Assembly (NCBI RefSeq): GCF_017696075.1 | Contig: NZ_JAAORI010000006.1 | Span: 1 to 64,000 of the forward strand | Direction of reading: 5' to 3' | DNA length: 64,000 nt | Source of the DNA: Prochlorococcus marinus XMU1411 | GTDB lineage: Bacteria > Cyanobacteriota > Cyanobacteriia > PCC-6307 > Cyanobiaceae | In this document: one piece after another, positions 28,328 through 37,505 of the stretch | How the letters are laid out: every line of letters begins with the position of its first letter | Numbering within the stretch: position 1 is the stretch's first letter | Notes under the pieces: generated by a model | Told to the model about the DNA's origin: nothing | The model's input: only the letters and a program-made list of their open reading frames with translations | The model's database searches: none | Made by a program: the position numbers and the translations under genes

Positions 28328-29776
28328 CTAATCAAAAGGTAGCATAAAGTTAATTTTTTTTGAGGGTTGAATATTTTGCAAAAGTAATCTTCCCCAGTTT
28401 CTTTTATTTGCTCTTCCATCTAAAATTATTAACTTACCTGAATTTCTTCTTAAAGGAGAAATAGATCTTTCAAGTTTAATTCTTGCTTGAGGAAGAAAGA
28501 AGTCTCTAAACCAATCTTGAGAAAGCTTCTTTTTATGCGAGACTGTAATTGCATTAATAGGTTCTGACATATTCGGAATAGGAAGTAAAGGAATGATAAT
28601 TTGTTCTGGAATTTGAATTAAATAAGAATTCATAATCCACCAGTCAAAACTAGAGCAAAGAATTTCATTTTTACCAGAGGGAATTGTCTCTAGCAATACC
28701 CTCTTCCCGTACTTAGAAGCTAATTCTGTAGCAATTTTAGTTTTTAAATCAATATCATCAGACAAAACTAAAGTTAAACCCTTTCTAAAAAGAATTAACT
28801 TTTTGCATTTATCCAAGATTGAATTGGTAAAAAGAGGATTATTTGGAAGCAACTGTTTAGAGGGTATATATAATGTAATCTTTTTCTCTTCAAAATTACT
28901 TTTAAAATTAATAACCAAGTCGATATCTAAACTGTGTTTTTTAAAGTACATTTGGAAAAAATTATCTTTTCTCAATGCTGATAAAAAAACAAATTTATTA
29001 TTTAAAAAAAATTCCTTAATATGAGAAAGTTCATCTATTGGCTGCAAATACAAAGTCCAATCTAAATTTGTTTCGTTTAACTTTACCCAGCACGCCCAAC
29101 CTTTAGATAATGCTTTGTTAACCCTTAAAAATTTATCAGAAAAAAAAGAATTTTCATGAAAAAAGTTTGAAAAAAAACTAATTTCTTTTTCATTTAAATT
29201 GATATAACTATTTCCTAAGACCTTTCTCATGAAGAACTTTTTCTTCAATGAATCATATACTTTTATAAATTTTTGATTTATTAATTCAAATTCATTAATA
29301 TTTTTTGTCCAATCCTTTTTAAGCAAAGAAATTCTAAAATGATTTTTTAAATCCTGTTTTATATCCTCAATTCCAGAATAAACTATTCGATGATTTCTAA
29401 GATTACGAGAATTGGGATCATTAAGTAAATTTTGGATTGTTATCAAACGAATATGATGATTTGCAAAAATAAGTTGATCATTTTCCAAAATAAAATTAAA
29501 ACCTAGATTTCTCAATGAATCAATCTGAAATTGGCTTATAAATTGAATTTTTTCTTTAGATAAAATAAAAGTTGAATCCTCTTCCTTTAAAAATAAAGAA
29601 ATCAAAATTGGAGGTAACCAATCATAGCTAGAGAAAATTTCTGAATTAATTAGATATGTAGAATCATTTTCAATACATTTGGAAATTATTCTACCAAAAG
29701 AATATATGTGTTCCCACCTAATACTTTGATCCCTCAAAAAATTTTTCAAATATTGATGACTTAAAATTTCAAGCAT
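28328..29776 (-). CDS. Degenerate DinG-like helicase-related protein
   Basis: A 482-residue protein without an intact P-loop or DEAH box that I can find. The N-terminal 110 residues look like the start of a helicase domain (WLPPILISLFLKEEDSTFILS, then LIFANHHIRL), as in DinG-type proteins. The C-terminus has FFLPQARIKLERSISPLRR then GKLIILDGRANKRNWGRLLL. This resembles DinG motif VI (LPQA..R..Q..GR.IR) and the following strand, but the motif VI glutamine-glycine-arginine pattern is eroded. It is probably a conserved but ATPase-dead relative (inference). It is divergent from tyrA. The identification is moderate. Confidence 0.6.
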   Translation of the reverse strand: MLEILSHQYLKNFLRDQSIRWEHIYSFGRIISKCIENDSTYLINSEIFSSYDWLPPILISLFLKEEDSTFILSKEKIQFISQFQIDSLRNLGFNFILENDQLIFANHHIRLITIQNLLNDPNSRNLRNHRIVYSGIEDIKQDLKNHFRISLLKKDWTKNINEFELINQKFIKVYDSLKKKFFMRKVLGNSYINLNEKEISFFSNFFHENSFFSDKFLRVNKALSKGWACWVKLNETNLDWTLYLQPIDELSHIKEFFLNNKFVFLSALRKDNFFQMYFKKHSLDIDLVINFKSNFEEKKITLYIPSKQLLPNNPLFTNSILDKCKKLILFRKGLTLVLSDDIDLKTKIATELASKYGKRVLLETIPSGKNEILCSSFDWWIMNSYLIQIPEQIIIPLLPIPNMSEPINAITVSHKKKLSQDWFRDFFLPQARIKLERSISPLRRNSGKLIILDGRANKRNWGRLLLQNIQPSKKINFMLPFD

Positions 29777-29872
29777 TTATAATTAATTTAATTTCAAATT
29801 ACATACAAAATTTATGAACCTAATATACAAAAAATTGTTATCAATATAAGAGGGTCTTGAATTAATCAATCT

Positions 29873-30712
29873 ATGAAAATTGGAATAGTAGGATTAGGTT
29901 TAATTGGCGGTTCTTTAGGATTAAAACTCCAAAGTCTAAATCATACAATTTATGGAATAGCAAATAATGAATTTAATGAAAAAAAAGCTAAGGATAAAAA
30001 ACTTGCAAATTTTGTTAGCTGTGATCTGTGCTTATTAAAAAAATGTGAGCTAATAATTTTAGCATTGCCTATCAAAGATTTGATCAGTCCGTCTCAACAA
30101 TTAGTAGCATCAATACCGCAGGAAACAATACTAACTGATGTAGGCTCTGTAAAAGAACCAATTGTAAATACATGGGAAAATTTACATCCTCTATTTATTG
30201 GATCCCATCCAATGGCAGGAACAGAAAAAAAAGGAGTTGATTCAGGTTTTGAAGGTCTTTTTAAAAATGCAAAATGGATTATTACCCCAACAAAAAATAG
30301 TGATTTAAATTCAGTCAAAACTATTACCGAGCTCATCAAATCAATGGATTGTGAAATTTGCCAAGCTTCGCCAAAAGAGCATGATGAAGCAGTATCTCTA
30401 ATTTCTCATTTGCCAATATTTTTAGCTTCTGCCCTCATAGAAACTGCGCAAATAAAAAATAATCAATCTTTATTAGATCTCACGCAAAAATTAGCTGCTA
30501 CAGGATTTGCTGACACTTCGAGGGTTGGCGGAGGCAATGAACAATTAGGCTTAGATTTAGCTATTAATAATCAGATTAATGTTTTAAATTCCATAAATAA
30601 TTTTAAAAATAAGCTAAATATACTGGAATCTCTTATTAAAGAAAAAAATTGGGATTTACTTTCTAAAAAACTTGCTGAAGCAAAAGAAAACAGACAAAAT
30701 TTTATAAACTAA
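29873..30712 (+). CDS. Prephenate/arogenate dehydrogenase TyrA
   Basis: This enzyme makes tyrosine by oxidative decarboxylation of arogenate (the usual cyanobacterial substrate) or prephenate. It is 279 residues. The NADP-binding motif GLGLIGGSLG lies at residues 7-16, and SHPMAGTEKKGVDSG near residue 111 is the TyrA catalytic block. ISHLPIFLASAL begins the helical dimerisation domain. The start is ATG at 29873. Its 3' end overlaps the converging crtD gene by 11 bp. Confidence 0.94.
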   Translation: MKIGIVGLGLIGGSLGLKLQSLNHTIYGIANNEFNEKKAKDKKLANFVSCDLCLLKKCELIILALPIKDLISPSQQLVASIPQETILTDVGSVKEPIVNTWENLHPLFIGSHPMAGTEKKGVDSGFEGLFKNAKWIITPTKNSDLNSVKTITELIKSMDCEICQASPKEHDEAVSLISHLPIFLASALIETAQIKNNQSLLDLTQKLAATGFADTSRVGGGNEQLGLDLAINNQINVLNSINNFKNKLNILESLIKEKNWDLLSKKLAEAKENRQNFIN

Positions 30713-32207
30713 AATTTACTATACCTTTGGAAGCTAAAATTTGTCTTGAAACCATTAATGCAGACTGACTAACACCTGCAGTCCCCTCTCCTGGATAAAT
30801 AGAATCTCCACATAACCATAAACCTTCAAAAGGTGTCCTACTTGATAATCCAAATAAACCAAAAATATCTGGATTTTGACCAAGCCCGCCTACTATTCCA
30901 TTAGGTCTTTTTGTCCACTTTTCAAAGCCCAATGGAGTTGCTAATTCCCTATGTAGCCATTTTTCAGGATCAATATCAAATTGACTTTCTAATTCAAGGG
31001 ATATTTTTTTCATGAAACCATTTTTCTTCTTTAAGTAAGTTTGTTTATCTAGATCAAACCAATCTTTAGTGTTAGTAAAGATACTGGCAATTAGAGTAAC
31101 CTCACCTTTTGGTGCTCTTCCATCACCATCATCACTAATTGATACAAATAACGAACAAAATTCTTTCGAAACAAATTGATAATGATTGGAGAATGTTTTT
31201 TTAATATGTTCCTTTTTTAAGGCTGAATAAAAAACTACAGCTCCACTTGGATCAGGCAAATTATTAAGTCGATTTTTATAATCTTTTTTTCTTTCTAAAG
31301 GATCTTTCAAATGCTTGAGCAAAGATTGTGGAGGCGCGGTGTAAATCACATCTTTTGCTTGGTAAATAAATGATTTTTTTTTCGAATTAGCAGATACTTG
31401 CCAACACATATTTACTTCGTCAAAAGTTATAGAATTAACTTCCTGTCCAAAAATTAAATTAACTCCAGTTTTAATCAATGAACTTTCTAATGATTCACTT
31501 AATGACTGCATAGATTTTTTAAGATGCCACAGACCATGTGGCTGTTGACACATTTGAAGAACAGTAGAACCATACAATGCTGCGGTATTATAAACGTCCT
31601 CTTGAGAATAAAGTTTTAGTTGAAGATTTAAAAATTTAATCAAGCGCTCATTCTTGGATAATCCACATATCCGCAATAGATCAAAAATAGTAGATTTAAG
31701 TAAGATACCTGTGACAAGGTTTGAAGGTACTAGTGCTTTAAGAAGTTGAGAAAAATCCCAAAAATTACTTATCGGTAATACAGGATTATTATTAGCAAAT
31801 ATCCAATTACTTTCATGTATTAGGGTACAAAGTTTCCAAAATCTTTGACTCCCAGGAAATTGCATTTCTCGTTCAGCAATCCATTTACTTCTTTCATACC
31901 AAATAGATATAGGATTACCACCATCATTTAAATCAACAATGCAAGCGGGGTCTAAAATTGCAGCTTCTGGGGATGGAATATCTAAAAAATCAAAAATTCT
32001 AGAATGTATTCCTCCCTTCTCTAAACCAGCAACCTGAGTTGCGCCAACATCGAAAGTATAATTTTTTCTTTTAAAAGTCCCGGCACATCCTCCAGCTTGA
32101 GTATGAGATTCGATTAAAGTAACTGATAAGCCTTGTTTTGATAAAATCGCTGCAGAAGTTAGTCCTGCTATACCAGCGCCTACAACAATAACTTCAGACT
32201 TTCTCAT
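30702..32207 (-). CDS. CrtD-like carotenoid desaturase / FAD-dependent oxidoreductase
   Basis: A 501-residue amine-oxidase/phytoene-desaturase family flavoprotein. The N-terminal FAD motif is VVGAGIAGLTSAAILSKQG (residues 8-26), followed by GGCAGTF. The C-terminal FAD signature LWLCGDSIYPGEGTAGVSQSALM lies near residue 466. The overall layout matches the cyanobacterial CrtD group (C-3',4' desaturase; TIGR02733-like). Prochlorococcus carotenoids do not obviously need 3',4'-desaturation, so the substrate may differ; CrtH-type isomerases are related. It is divergent from the fructosamine-kinase-like gene with only 4 bp between start codons. Confidence 0.75.
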   Translation of the reverse strand: MRKSEVIVVGAGIAGLTSAAILSKQGLSVTLIESHTQAGGCAGTFKRKNYTFDVGATQVAGLEKGGIHSRIFDFLDIPSPEAAILDPACIVDLNDGGNPISIWYERSKWIAEREMQFPGSQRFWKLCTLIHESNWIFANNNPVLPISNFWDFSQLLKALVPSNLVTGILLKSTIFDLLRICGLSKNERLIKFLNLQLKLYSQEDVYNTAALYGSTVLQMCQQPHGLWHLKKSMQSLSESLESSLIKTGVNLIFGQEVNSITFDEVNMCWQVSANSKKKSFIYQAKDVIYTAPPQSLLKHLKDPLERKKDYKNRLNNLPDPSGAVVFYSALKKEHIKKTFSNHYQFVSKEFCSLFVSISDDGDGRAPKGEVTLIASIFTNTKDWFDLDKQTYLKKKNGFMKKISLELESQFDIDPEKWLHRELATPLGFEKWTKRPNGIVGGLGQNPDIFGLFGLSSRTPFEGLWLCGDSIYPGEGTAGVSQSALMVSRQILASKGIVNFSL

Positions 32208-32211
32208 TAAA

Positions 32212-33090
32212 ATGCAAAAATTATCTCCTATTGAAATTAACGAAATTTGTGAAGAATTAGGTGAAACCTATCCAAAAAGTATTGAACAAGTACATGGTGG
32301 TGAAATTCATAGTGCATGGCGAATAGAATTCTCAAACAAAAAGTTATTCCTTAAAAGAAACATTAGAAACAAAAAATTTCTTGAATTTGAAAAATATTGT
32401 CTTCAACATTTAAAAAAGTATATTAATCAAGAAAACTTAATTATTCCTGAAGTTATTGCATATAAAAACATAAAAAATATAGAGATTCTTTTAATTGAAT
32501 GGATAGATATGCATAACTTTGACCAAAAAAAACTTGGAAAAGGTTTAGGTGAATTACATCTAAAATCAGCTGAATCTAATCACAAAATGTTTGGTTTTCC
32601 TGTTGAGGGTTTTATCGGAACAACAAATCAGAAGAAAGGCTTGGAAGATAATTGGATAGATTGTTTTTTAAACTTAAGGATAATACCTCAATTATTAATT
32701 CTTAAACCAACGACATTAGATAAAGAAATCATAAATAAAGTTGAAGAAAAAATTAAATCAGAATTGCTTAGTCATAAACCAATAAATGCCTTAGTACATG
32801 GTGATTTGTGGTCGGGAAATGCAGGAATGGATAAAAGTGGAAAGGGGGTTATTTTTGACCCAGCATCTTGGTGGGCAGATAATGAAGTAGATATAGCTAT
32901 GACAAAACTATTTGGAGGTTTTAGAAAAGAATTCTATGAAGAATACCATAGAATTTTTCCTATAAAACAAGGCTTTGAAAAAAGAATTATTATTTATAAT
33001 TTTTATCACATATTGAACCATGCCAATATGTTTGGAGGAGGGTACTTAAAACAAGTTAAAGATTACGTAAAAGCGATACTCAATATGTAA
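32212..33090 (+). CDS. Fructosamine kinase family protein
   Basis: A 292-residue phosphotransferase of the aminoglycoside-kinase fold. The catalytic loop is LVHGDLWSGN (near residue 200) with the base Asp, and the metal-binding motif is IFDPASWWADNEVDIAM (near residue 219). These are signatures of fructosamine-3-kinase and its bacterial relatives, which phosphorylate glycated amines so that they decompose. The start is ATG at 32212, four bases from the crtD start on the other strand. It converges on the CAAD gene with 7 bp between stops. Confidence 0.87.
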   Translation: MQKLSPIEINEICEELGETYPKSIEQVHGGEIHSAWRIEFSNKKLFLKRNIRNKKFLEFEKYCLQHLKKYINQENLIIPEVIAYKNIKNIEILLIEWIDMHNFDQKKLGKGLGELHLKSAESNHKMFGFPVEGFIGTTNQKKGLEDNWIDCFLNLRIIPQLLILKPTTLDKEIINKVEEKIKSELLSHKPINALVHGDLWSGNAGMDKSGKGVIFDPASWWADNEVDIAMTKLFGGFRKEFYEEYHRIFPIKQGFEKRIIIYNFYHILNHANMFGGGYLKQVKDYVKAILNM

Positions 33091-33097
33091 TCTTTTA

Positions 33098-33463
33098 CTA
33101 GCCTAAATATGTCTTTTTAAGATTTTGCACCTTATCTAAAACAGCTTCACGATTTTCACTAGTACGAAGATTTTGCCAGCTCCATTGACCGACAACAATT
33201 ACACCTAGTAGTTCAAGTAAACCAGGGAGAATTGGGAAAAAGTTTATCGTGTCAATGACAACTTTAATTATTATCTGAGCTATTACGACAACAGCAATTA
33301 TGCCTGCCGCCTTGCCATACTTACCCATTTGAGTCCAATCAACATTACCTAAGGTTTCATTGACTTTTCCCATGACATCAGAGTACTTCTCTGAAAAGCT
33401 TTTGGTTTCTGAGCTTGTATCGGAGCCGGAGTCTTGGTTTGACTCTGGAGTGTTATCACTCAT
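33098..33463 (-). CDS. CAAD-domain (CURT1-like) thylakoid membrane protein
   Basis: A 121-residue protein. The N-terminus is acidic and Ser-rich, followed by an amphipathic segment (SDVMGKVNETLGNVDW). Two hydrophobic helices come close together at about residues 50-95 (AAGIIAVVVIAQIIIKVVI and PILPGLLELLGVIVVGQW), then an amphipathic C-terminal helix. This is the layout of the CAAD domain found in cyanobacterial aminoacyl-tRNA synthetases and in CurT/CURT1 proteins that curve thylakoid membranes. The function is inferred from architecture. Confidence 0.8.
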   Translation of the reverse strand: MSDNTPESNQDSGSDTSSETKSFSEKYSDVMGKVNETLGNVDWTQMGKYGKAAGIIAVVVIAQIIIKVVIDTINFFPILPGLLELLGVIVVGQWSWQNLRTSENREAVLDKVQNLKKTYLG

Positions 33464-33756
33464 GAATTCAGTAAACTTAATATATGAACCAGACAGTATC
33501 GGAAAAAACGTCTGTTGACTACCTTTTTGTTGTGCAAAATTCCGAACCGAAACATTTTGTATTTTTTAGAAGCGTTGATATATAAAGTTTCTAGAGATAT
33601 TTAAACTTAAAATTGATTTATAAAAACTTCACATTATCGTCTAGTTCTAACAAAAACATTAATAAATCACACTAATAAGAAATTTTTAAAAGGCTAAAAT
33701 TTTTATTTTAATTATTATGTTTTCATAGTTTAGCTCTAAAAAATTAAAGGATCTAT
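33464..33756. other. Divergent gap between the CAAD gene and the ThiF/MoeB-rhodanese gene
   Basis: 293 bp with no gene seen. It contains a short inverted repeat CAGAC (33490-33494) with GTCTG (33510-33514) near the CAAD start. The rest is AT-rich without a feature I can name. Confidence 0.35.
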
Positions 33757-34902
33757 ATGTCCAAAGATATCAAATTTAATTTCTTAAACTCTGATGAAGA
33801 AGAAAGATATCAAAAACATTTAACCCTTAAAGAGATAGGATATAAGGGTCAAATAGATCTTAAAAACAGCTCAGTATTATGCATTGGAGCAGGTGGTCTT
33901 GGGTCTTCAGTTTTGCTTTATCTAGCAGCAGCAGGAATTGGGAGAATTGGAATAGTTGATAACGATCAAGTTGAAAAGTCTAATCTCCAGAGGCAAATAA
34001 TTCATGAAACGAATACTATTGGCAATCTTAAAATTGATTCTGCTAGGGATAGAATTAAAAAATTCAATCCTAATTGTGAGATATCAACCTTTTCAGAGAG
34101 AATTAATCCTAAAAATGCTCTGAAAATAATAAAGGAGTTTGATGTTATTTGTGATTGCTCTGATAACTTTGGCACAAGATACTTAATAAATGATTCATGC
34201 CTGATATTAAATAAACCCTTAGTCTTTGGAAGTGTACAAGGCTTTGAAGGGCAAATAAGTGTTTTCAATTTATTTAAAAATAGTCCTAATTTAAGAGACT
34301 TACTTCCAGAATCACCTTCAAAAAATGCTGTCCCTAGTTGTGCAGAATTCGGGGTTGTAGGTGTTTCAACAGGTTTAATAGGCATTCTTCAGGTTAATGA
34401 AATTATCAAAATCATTTTGAAAAAAGGTGAAATTTTAGATGGGAAGATTTTAATTTTTGATCTATTGAATATGAATATGAAAAAATTACATCTAAAAAGT
34501 GATCATTTGAATAAAAGAATAAAAAATCTGTCTCAGTTTGGGAGTTTTTATAATAGCGATGAATATTGTGAAAATAATCATGACATTAAAAGAATTAATG
34601 CTAATGACTTTAATAGTTTATACAAAGCAAAACCCAACAAAATTCTTTTAATTGATGTTAGAGAAAATGAAGAATTTTCTACTTCAGCGTTAGAGGGATC
34701 TATATCAATTCCCTTAAGTCATTTGAACCAAGAATCTGACTTAAAATTTATTCAAAAGGAAAGTTTAAGTAAAGAAGTTTTCACTATATGTAAATCAGGG
34801 AAACGTTCTGAAAAAGCGTCAAGAATCTTATCTAAATTCAAAATTCATTCAAGATCTATTGAAGGCGGCATTGAAAAGGTAAAAAAAATATTGTGCAATT
34901 AA
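33757..34902 (+). CDS. ThiF/MoeB-family adenylyltransferase with C-terminal rhodanese domain
   Basis: A 381-residue two-domain protein. The N-terminal E1-like domain has the nucleotide-binding block IGAGGLGSSVLLYLAAAGIG (near residue 43), then DNDQVEKSNLQRQI and CDCSDNFGTRYLIND. It would adenylate the C-terminal glycine of a sulfur-carrier protein (MoaD or ThiS type). The C-terminal rhodanese domain has active cysteine CKSGKRS (near residue 346). The two zinc-binding CxxC pairs of classical MoeB/ThiF are missing: the usual YRC-type site reads NLRDLLPE. A role in molybdopterin, thiamine or tRNA sulfur transfer is inferred. It converges on cobO with a 15-bp gap. Confidence 0.88.
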   Translation: MSKDIKFNFLNSDEEERYQKHLTLKEIGYKGQIDLKNSSVLCIGAGGLGSSVLLYLAAAGIGRIGIVDNDQVEKSNLQRQIIHETNTIGNLKIDSARDRIKKFNPNCEISTFSERINPKNALKIIKEFDVICDCSDNFGTRYLINDSCLILNKPLVFGSVQGFEGQISVFNLFKNSPNLRDLLPESPSKNAVPSCAEFGVVGVSTGLIGILQVNEIIKIILKKGEILDGKILIFDLLNMNMKKLHLKSDHLNKRIKNLSQFGSFYNSDEYCENNHDIKRINANDFNSLYKAKPNKILLIDVRENEEFSTSALEGSISIPLSHLNQESDLKFIQKESLSKEVFTICKSGKRSEKASRILSKFKIHSRSIEGGIEKVKKILCN

Positions 34903-34917
34903 TAATTTTAAGAATAT

Positions 34918-36078
34918 TTAGTAATCTACACCTCTTTTCAAATCAACTCCAACATTTGCATAATGTTTATGACAAACCATTTCAGAGTAGACATCAGCAA
35001 GTTCAAAGTATGAAGGCTCATTTTTACACCTCCCAGTAATGACAACTTCTGTATCTGATGGTTTTTTCAAGAGAGTTTGATGAATTGATTCCACAGGTAG
35101 CAGCTCTAAATCGACAGTTGGATTCAATTCATCTAAAATAATTGTTTTATACAAACCAGACAAAATAGCAGCTTTAGCAATTTCCCATGCTCTTTCAGCC
35201 TCGACATAATCAATTGGTTGTTGCTGACCTCTCCATACAATGGCATCTCTACCTGAACGCAAATGATCTACTAAATGGGGGTAACTCTCTCTCAAAGCTT
35301 CTATAGCAGCATCTTCGGTATAACCATTCCCACCTTTTAACCACTGTAATATTAAAACTCTATGACTTTTGTCTTGAGATATTCCTTTACCGATAGCTTG
35401 AAGTGCCTTACCAAGTGCACTTGTGGATTTACCCTTTCCTTCACCTGTATAAATCTCAATTCCACCACTAGAACTACTTTGTCTGGTTTGTGTTGATAAG
35501 TCTCTTGTCAAACGTGGTCTCATTTCTGAATGGAGTTGAGATATTCTTACCAAAGAGGAAGGAGCTGCCCTTCCAGTAATGATAATTTCTAATCCATCTG
35601 GACGATTTTGAAGAGAGTCAACTACTTCATTGATATTAAGCATTCCTAAATCAAGAACTGGGTTCAACTCATCTAATACAACTACAGAATAAAGAGAACT
35701 AGCAATTGCTCCTTTAGCAATATTCCAACCTCTCTCAGCTTCACCAACATCAAACTTTGTCACTTGGTCAGCAGTAAAGAATTCAGATCTTCCTGTCCTA
35801 ACATGGTCAATTAAATGTGGAAAGCCTCTTTGCAAAGCCTCTATAGCTGAATCCTCGTCATATGGGCGCTCAGGACCTTTCAAAAATCTTAGAAGTAAAA
35901 CCCTTGACTGTCTTTTTTCACATATTCCTAAACCAATTGTTCTGAGAACTACTCCCAAAGCAGCCTGACTTTTTCCCTTACCCTCTCCATCATAAATATG
36001 TAATTGTCCTTTTGATCTCTCTTGACTATCACTTGCAGTGACAATTCCAATACCTTTATTTCTACTCGAATTCGCCAA
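34918..36078 (-). CDS. Cob(I)yrinic acid a,c-diamide adenosyltransferase, tandem two-domain form
   Basis: CobO/BtuR transfers the adenosyl group of ATP to the cobalt of corrinoids. The single-domain family is about 200 residues; this protein has 386 and two complete copies. Each copy has a P-loop GEGKGKS (residues 31-37 and about 212-218), a FLKG/WLKG strand, an AERxWxIAK helix and a LDELNPVLDL/LDELNPTVDL block. Both active sites look intact. The enzyme normally works as a dimer, so this may be a covalent pseudo-dimer. The neighbours are unrelated to corrinoids; cobJ lies at the left of the window. Confidence 0.92.
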   Translation of the reverse strand: MANSSRNKGIGIVTASDSQERSKGQLHIYDGEGKGKSQAALGVVLRTIGLGICEKRQSRVLLLRFLKGPERPYDEDSAIEALQRGFPHLIDHVRTGRSEFFTADQVTKFDVGEAERGWNIAKGAIASSLYSVVVLDELNPVLDLGMLNINEVVDSLQNRPDGLEIIITGRAAPSSLVRISQLHSEMRPRLTRDLSTQTRQSSSSGGIEIYTGEGKGKSTSALGKALQAIGKGISQDKSHRVLILQWLKGGNGYTEDAAIEALRESYPHLVDHLRSGRDAIVWRGQQQPIDYVEAERAWEIAKAAILSGLYKTIILDELNPTVDLELLPVESIHQTLLKKPSDTEVVITGRCKNEPSYFELADVYSEMVCHKHYANVGVDLKRGVDY

Positions 36079-36186
36079 TTGAACAAAATTAATAGATTTA
36101 ATCTAATATATAAATAAGAATATTATTAAAGATTTAATAATAAATTCAACCTATTCATATGTTACTTGAATTTTAAAGTAATTAAC

Positions 36187-37011
36187 ATGTTCAATCAACT
36201 AGAAATTCTCTCTGATGAACAAAGTGAAAAGCTTTATACAATTAGAAGATACATAAAGAATCTTGAAAGTGTTTGTATTGCTTATTCCGGAGGAGTTGAT
36301 AGTACATTAGTAGTATCATTAGCATTCGAGCAATTAGGTAGCAAAGCAATTGCAATAACTGGTATTTCTCCTGCATTAGCTAATACTCTTCGCGAAGAAG
36401 CAAGAAGTCAAGCAAAATGGATTGGGGTAAAGCATTTAGAAATTAAAACATCAGAATTAGAGCAATCAAGTTACAGCAATAATCCAAAGGATAGGTGCTT
36501 TGCATGCAAAAAAGAGCTCCACAAACATACAAACTACCTTTCTAAAAAACTTAATTACAAGATTGTTTTAGATGGAGTCAATCTTGATGATCTTAAAGAT
36601 TACAGGCCCGGTATAAAAGCCTCAAAAGAAGCAGGAGTTATCTCTCCCCTTGCAAAATTTAAATTCTCTAAGCAAGACATTAGGGATATATCAAGAGCAT
36701 TAGGTTTTCCTTGGTGGGATAAACCTGCTCAGCCTTGTTTATCATCAAGATTTCCTTATGGCCATGAAATAACTAGTGAGAGGCTAAAAATGGTAGAGAA
36801 AGCAGAAGAATACCTCAAAGAAGGTGGTTTGTCGGAGGTTAGAGTTCGATGCCAAGGCTCAACTGCAAGAATAGAAATTCCCCAAGATGAATTAAAGCAT
36901 TTTTTTAACAAATATAATTTTAGTGAGTTGGTTCAATATTTTTCTAATTTAGGATTTAATTGCACAAGCTTAGATCTTGAAGGACTAATAAGCGGAAAAT
37001 TAAATAGATAA
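36187..37011 (+). CDS. LarE-like PP-loop sulfurtransferase
   Basis: A 274-residue PP-loop ATP pyrophosphatase. AYSGGVDSTLV near residue 33 is the ATP-binding motif, RCFACKKELH near residue 102 carries cysteines, and PAQPCLSSRFPYG near residue 182 contains the cysteine that in Lactobacillus LarE is sacrificed to give sulfur to the nickel-pincer cofactor. I take ATG 36187 as the start; an in-frame TTG at 36166 adds seven residues. LarB and LarC are not in the window, so the substrate in this organism is uncertain. It is divergent from cobO and converges on speD (8 bp). Confidence 0.82.
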   Translation: MFNQLEILSDEQSEKLYTIRRYIKNLESVCIAYSGGVDSTLVVSLAFEQLGSKAIAITGISPALANTLREEARSQAKWIGVKHLEIKTSELEQSSYSNNPKDRCFACKKELHKHTNYLSKKLNYKIVLDGVNLDDLKDYRPGIKASKEAGVISPLAKFKFSKQDIRDISRALGFPWWDKPAQPCLSSRFPYGHEITSERLKMVEKAEEYLKEGGLSEVRVRCQGSTARIEIPQDELKHFFNKYNFSELVQYFSNLGFNCTSLDLEGLISGKLNR

Positions 37012-37019
37012 ATATTGTA

Positions 37020-37454
37020 TTAAACAGCCGTTCTGATCTGATGAGGAACAGCTGAAGGTGGATTTCGCTCAATAACACGCAAAGAATGTTCTTTAGCCAT
37101 CAAAGATTCAATTAAATATTGACTAGCTAGTTCAGGCATCATATTTTGACCACATGTAAAAATATCGATTGCACAATAATTAGATTCAGGCCAAGTATGT
37201 ATGGAAATATGAGATTCTGCCAGTAATGCAATTGCCGTAACCCCCTGAGGCTCAAATTTATTACTTATCAAATTCAGAACTGTTGCATTTGCCAATTTTG
37301 AAGCTCTGTTTAAAATGCAGCGTAAAAAGGATTCGTCATTTAATTTTTCGCAATCGCATTTATAAAGTTCCAATAAAAGGTGCTTACTTTGATGAATCAA
37401 TTTTTGATCATCACTAAACGAACTTAAATTTTGACTTTTTTTGTAGATTTCCAT
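37020..37454 (-). CDS. S-adenosylmethionine decarboxylase proenzyme (SpeD/SpeH)
   Basis: This pyruvoyl enzyme supplies decarboxylated SAM for spermidine synthesis. The self-cleavage site is the serine in ESHISIHTWPE (near residue 82), where the new N-terminal pyruvoyl group forms. YCAIDIFTCG carries the conserved Cys. At 144 residues it is the short prokaryotic class with a slightly extended N-terminus. It lies 51 bp upstream of the recF end on the same strand... that is, recF is transcribed towards it. Confidence 0.93.
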   Translation of the reverse strand: MEIYKKSQNLSSFSDDQKLIHQSKHLLLELYKCDCEKLNDESFLRCILNRASKLANATVLNLISNKFEPQGVTAIALLAESHISIHTWPESNYCAIDIFTCGQNMMPELASQYLIESLMAKEHSLRVIERNPPSAVPHQIRTAV

Positions 37455-37505
37455 TTAAGAACATTATGTGAATTTAAGATTAGCTAAAAATCATTATTAT
37501 TTGAA

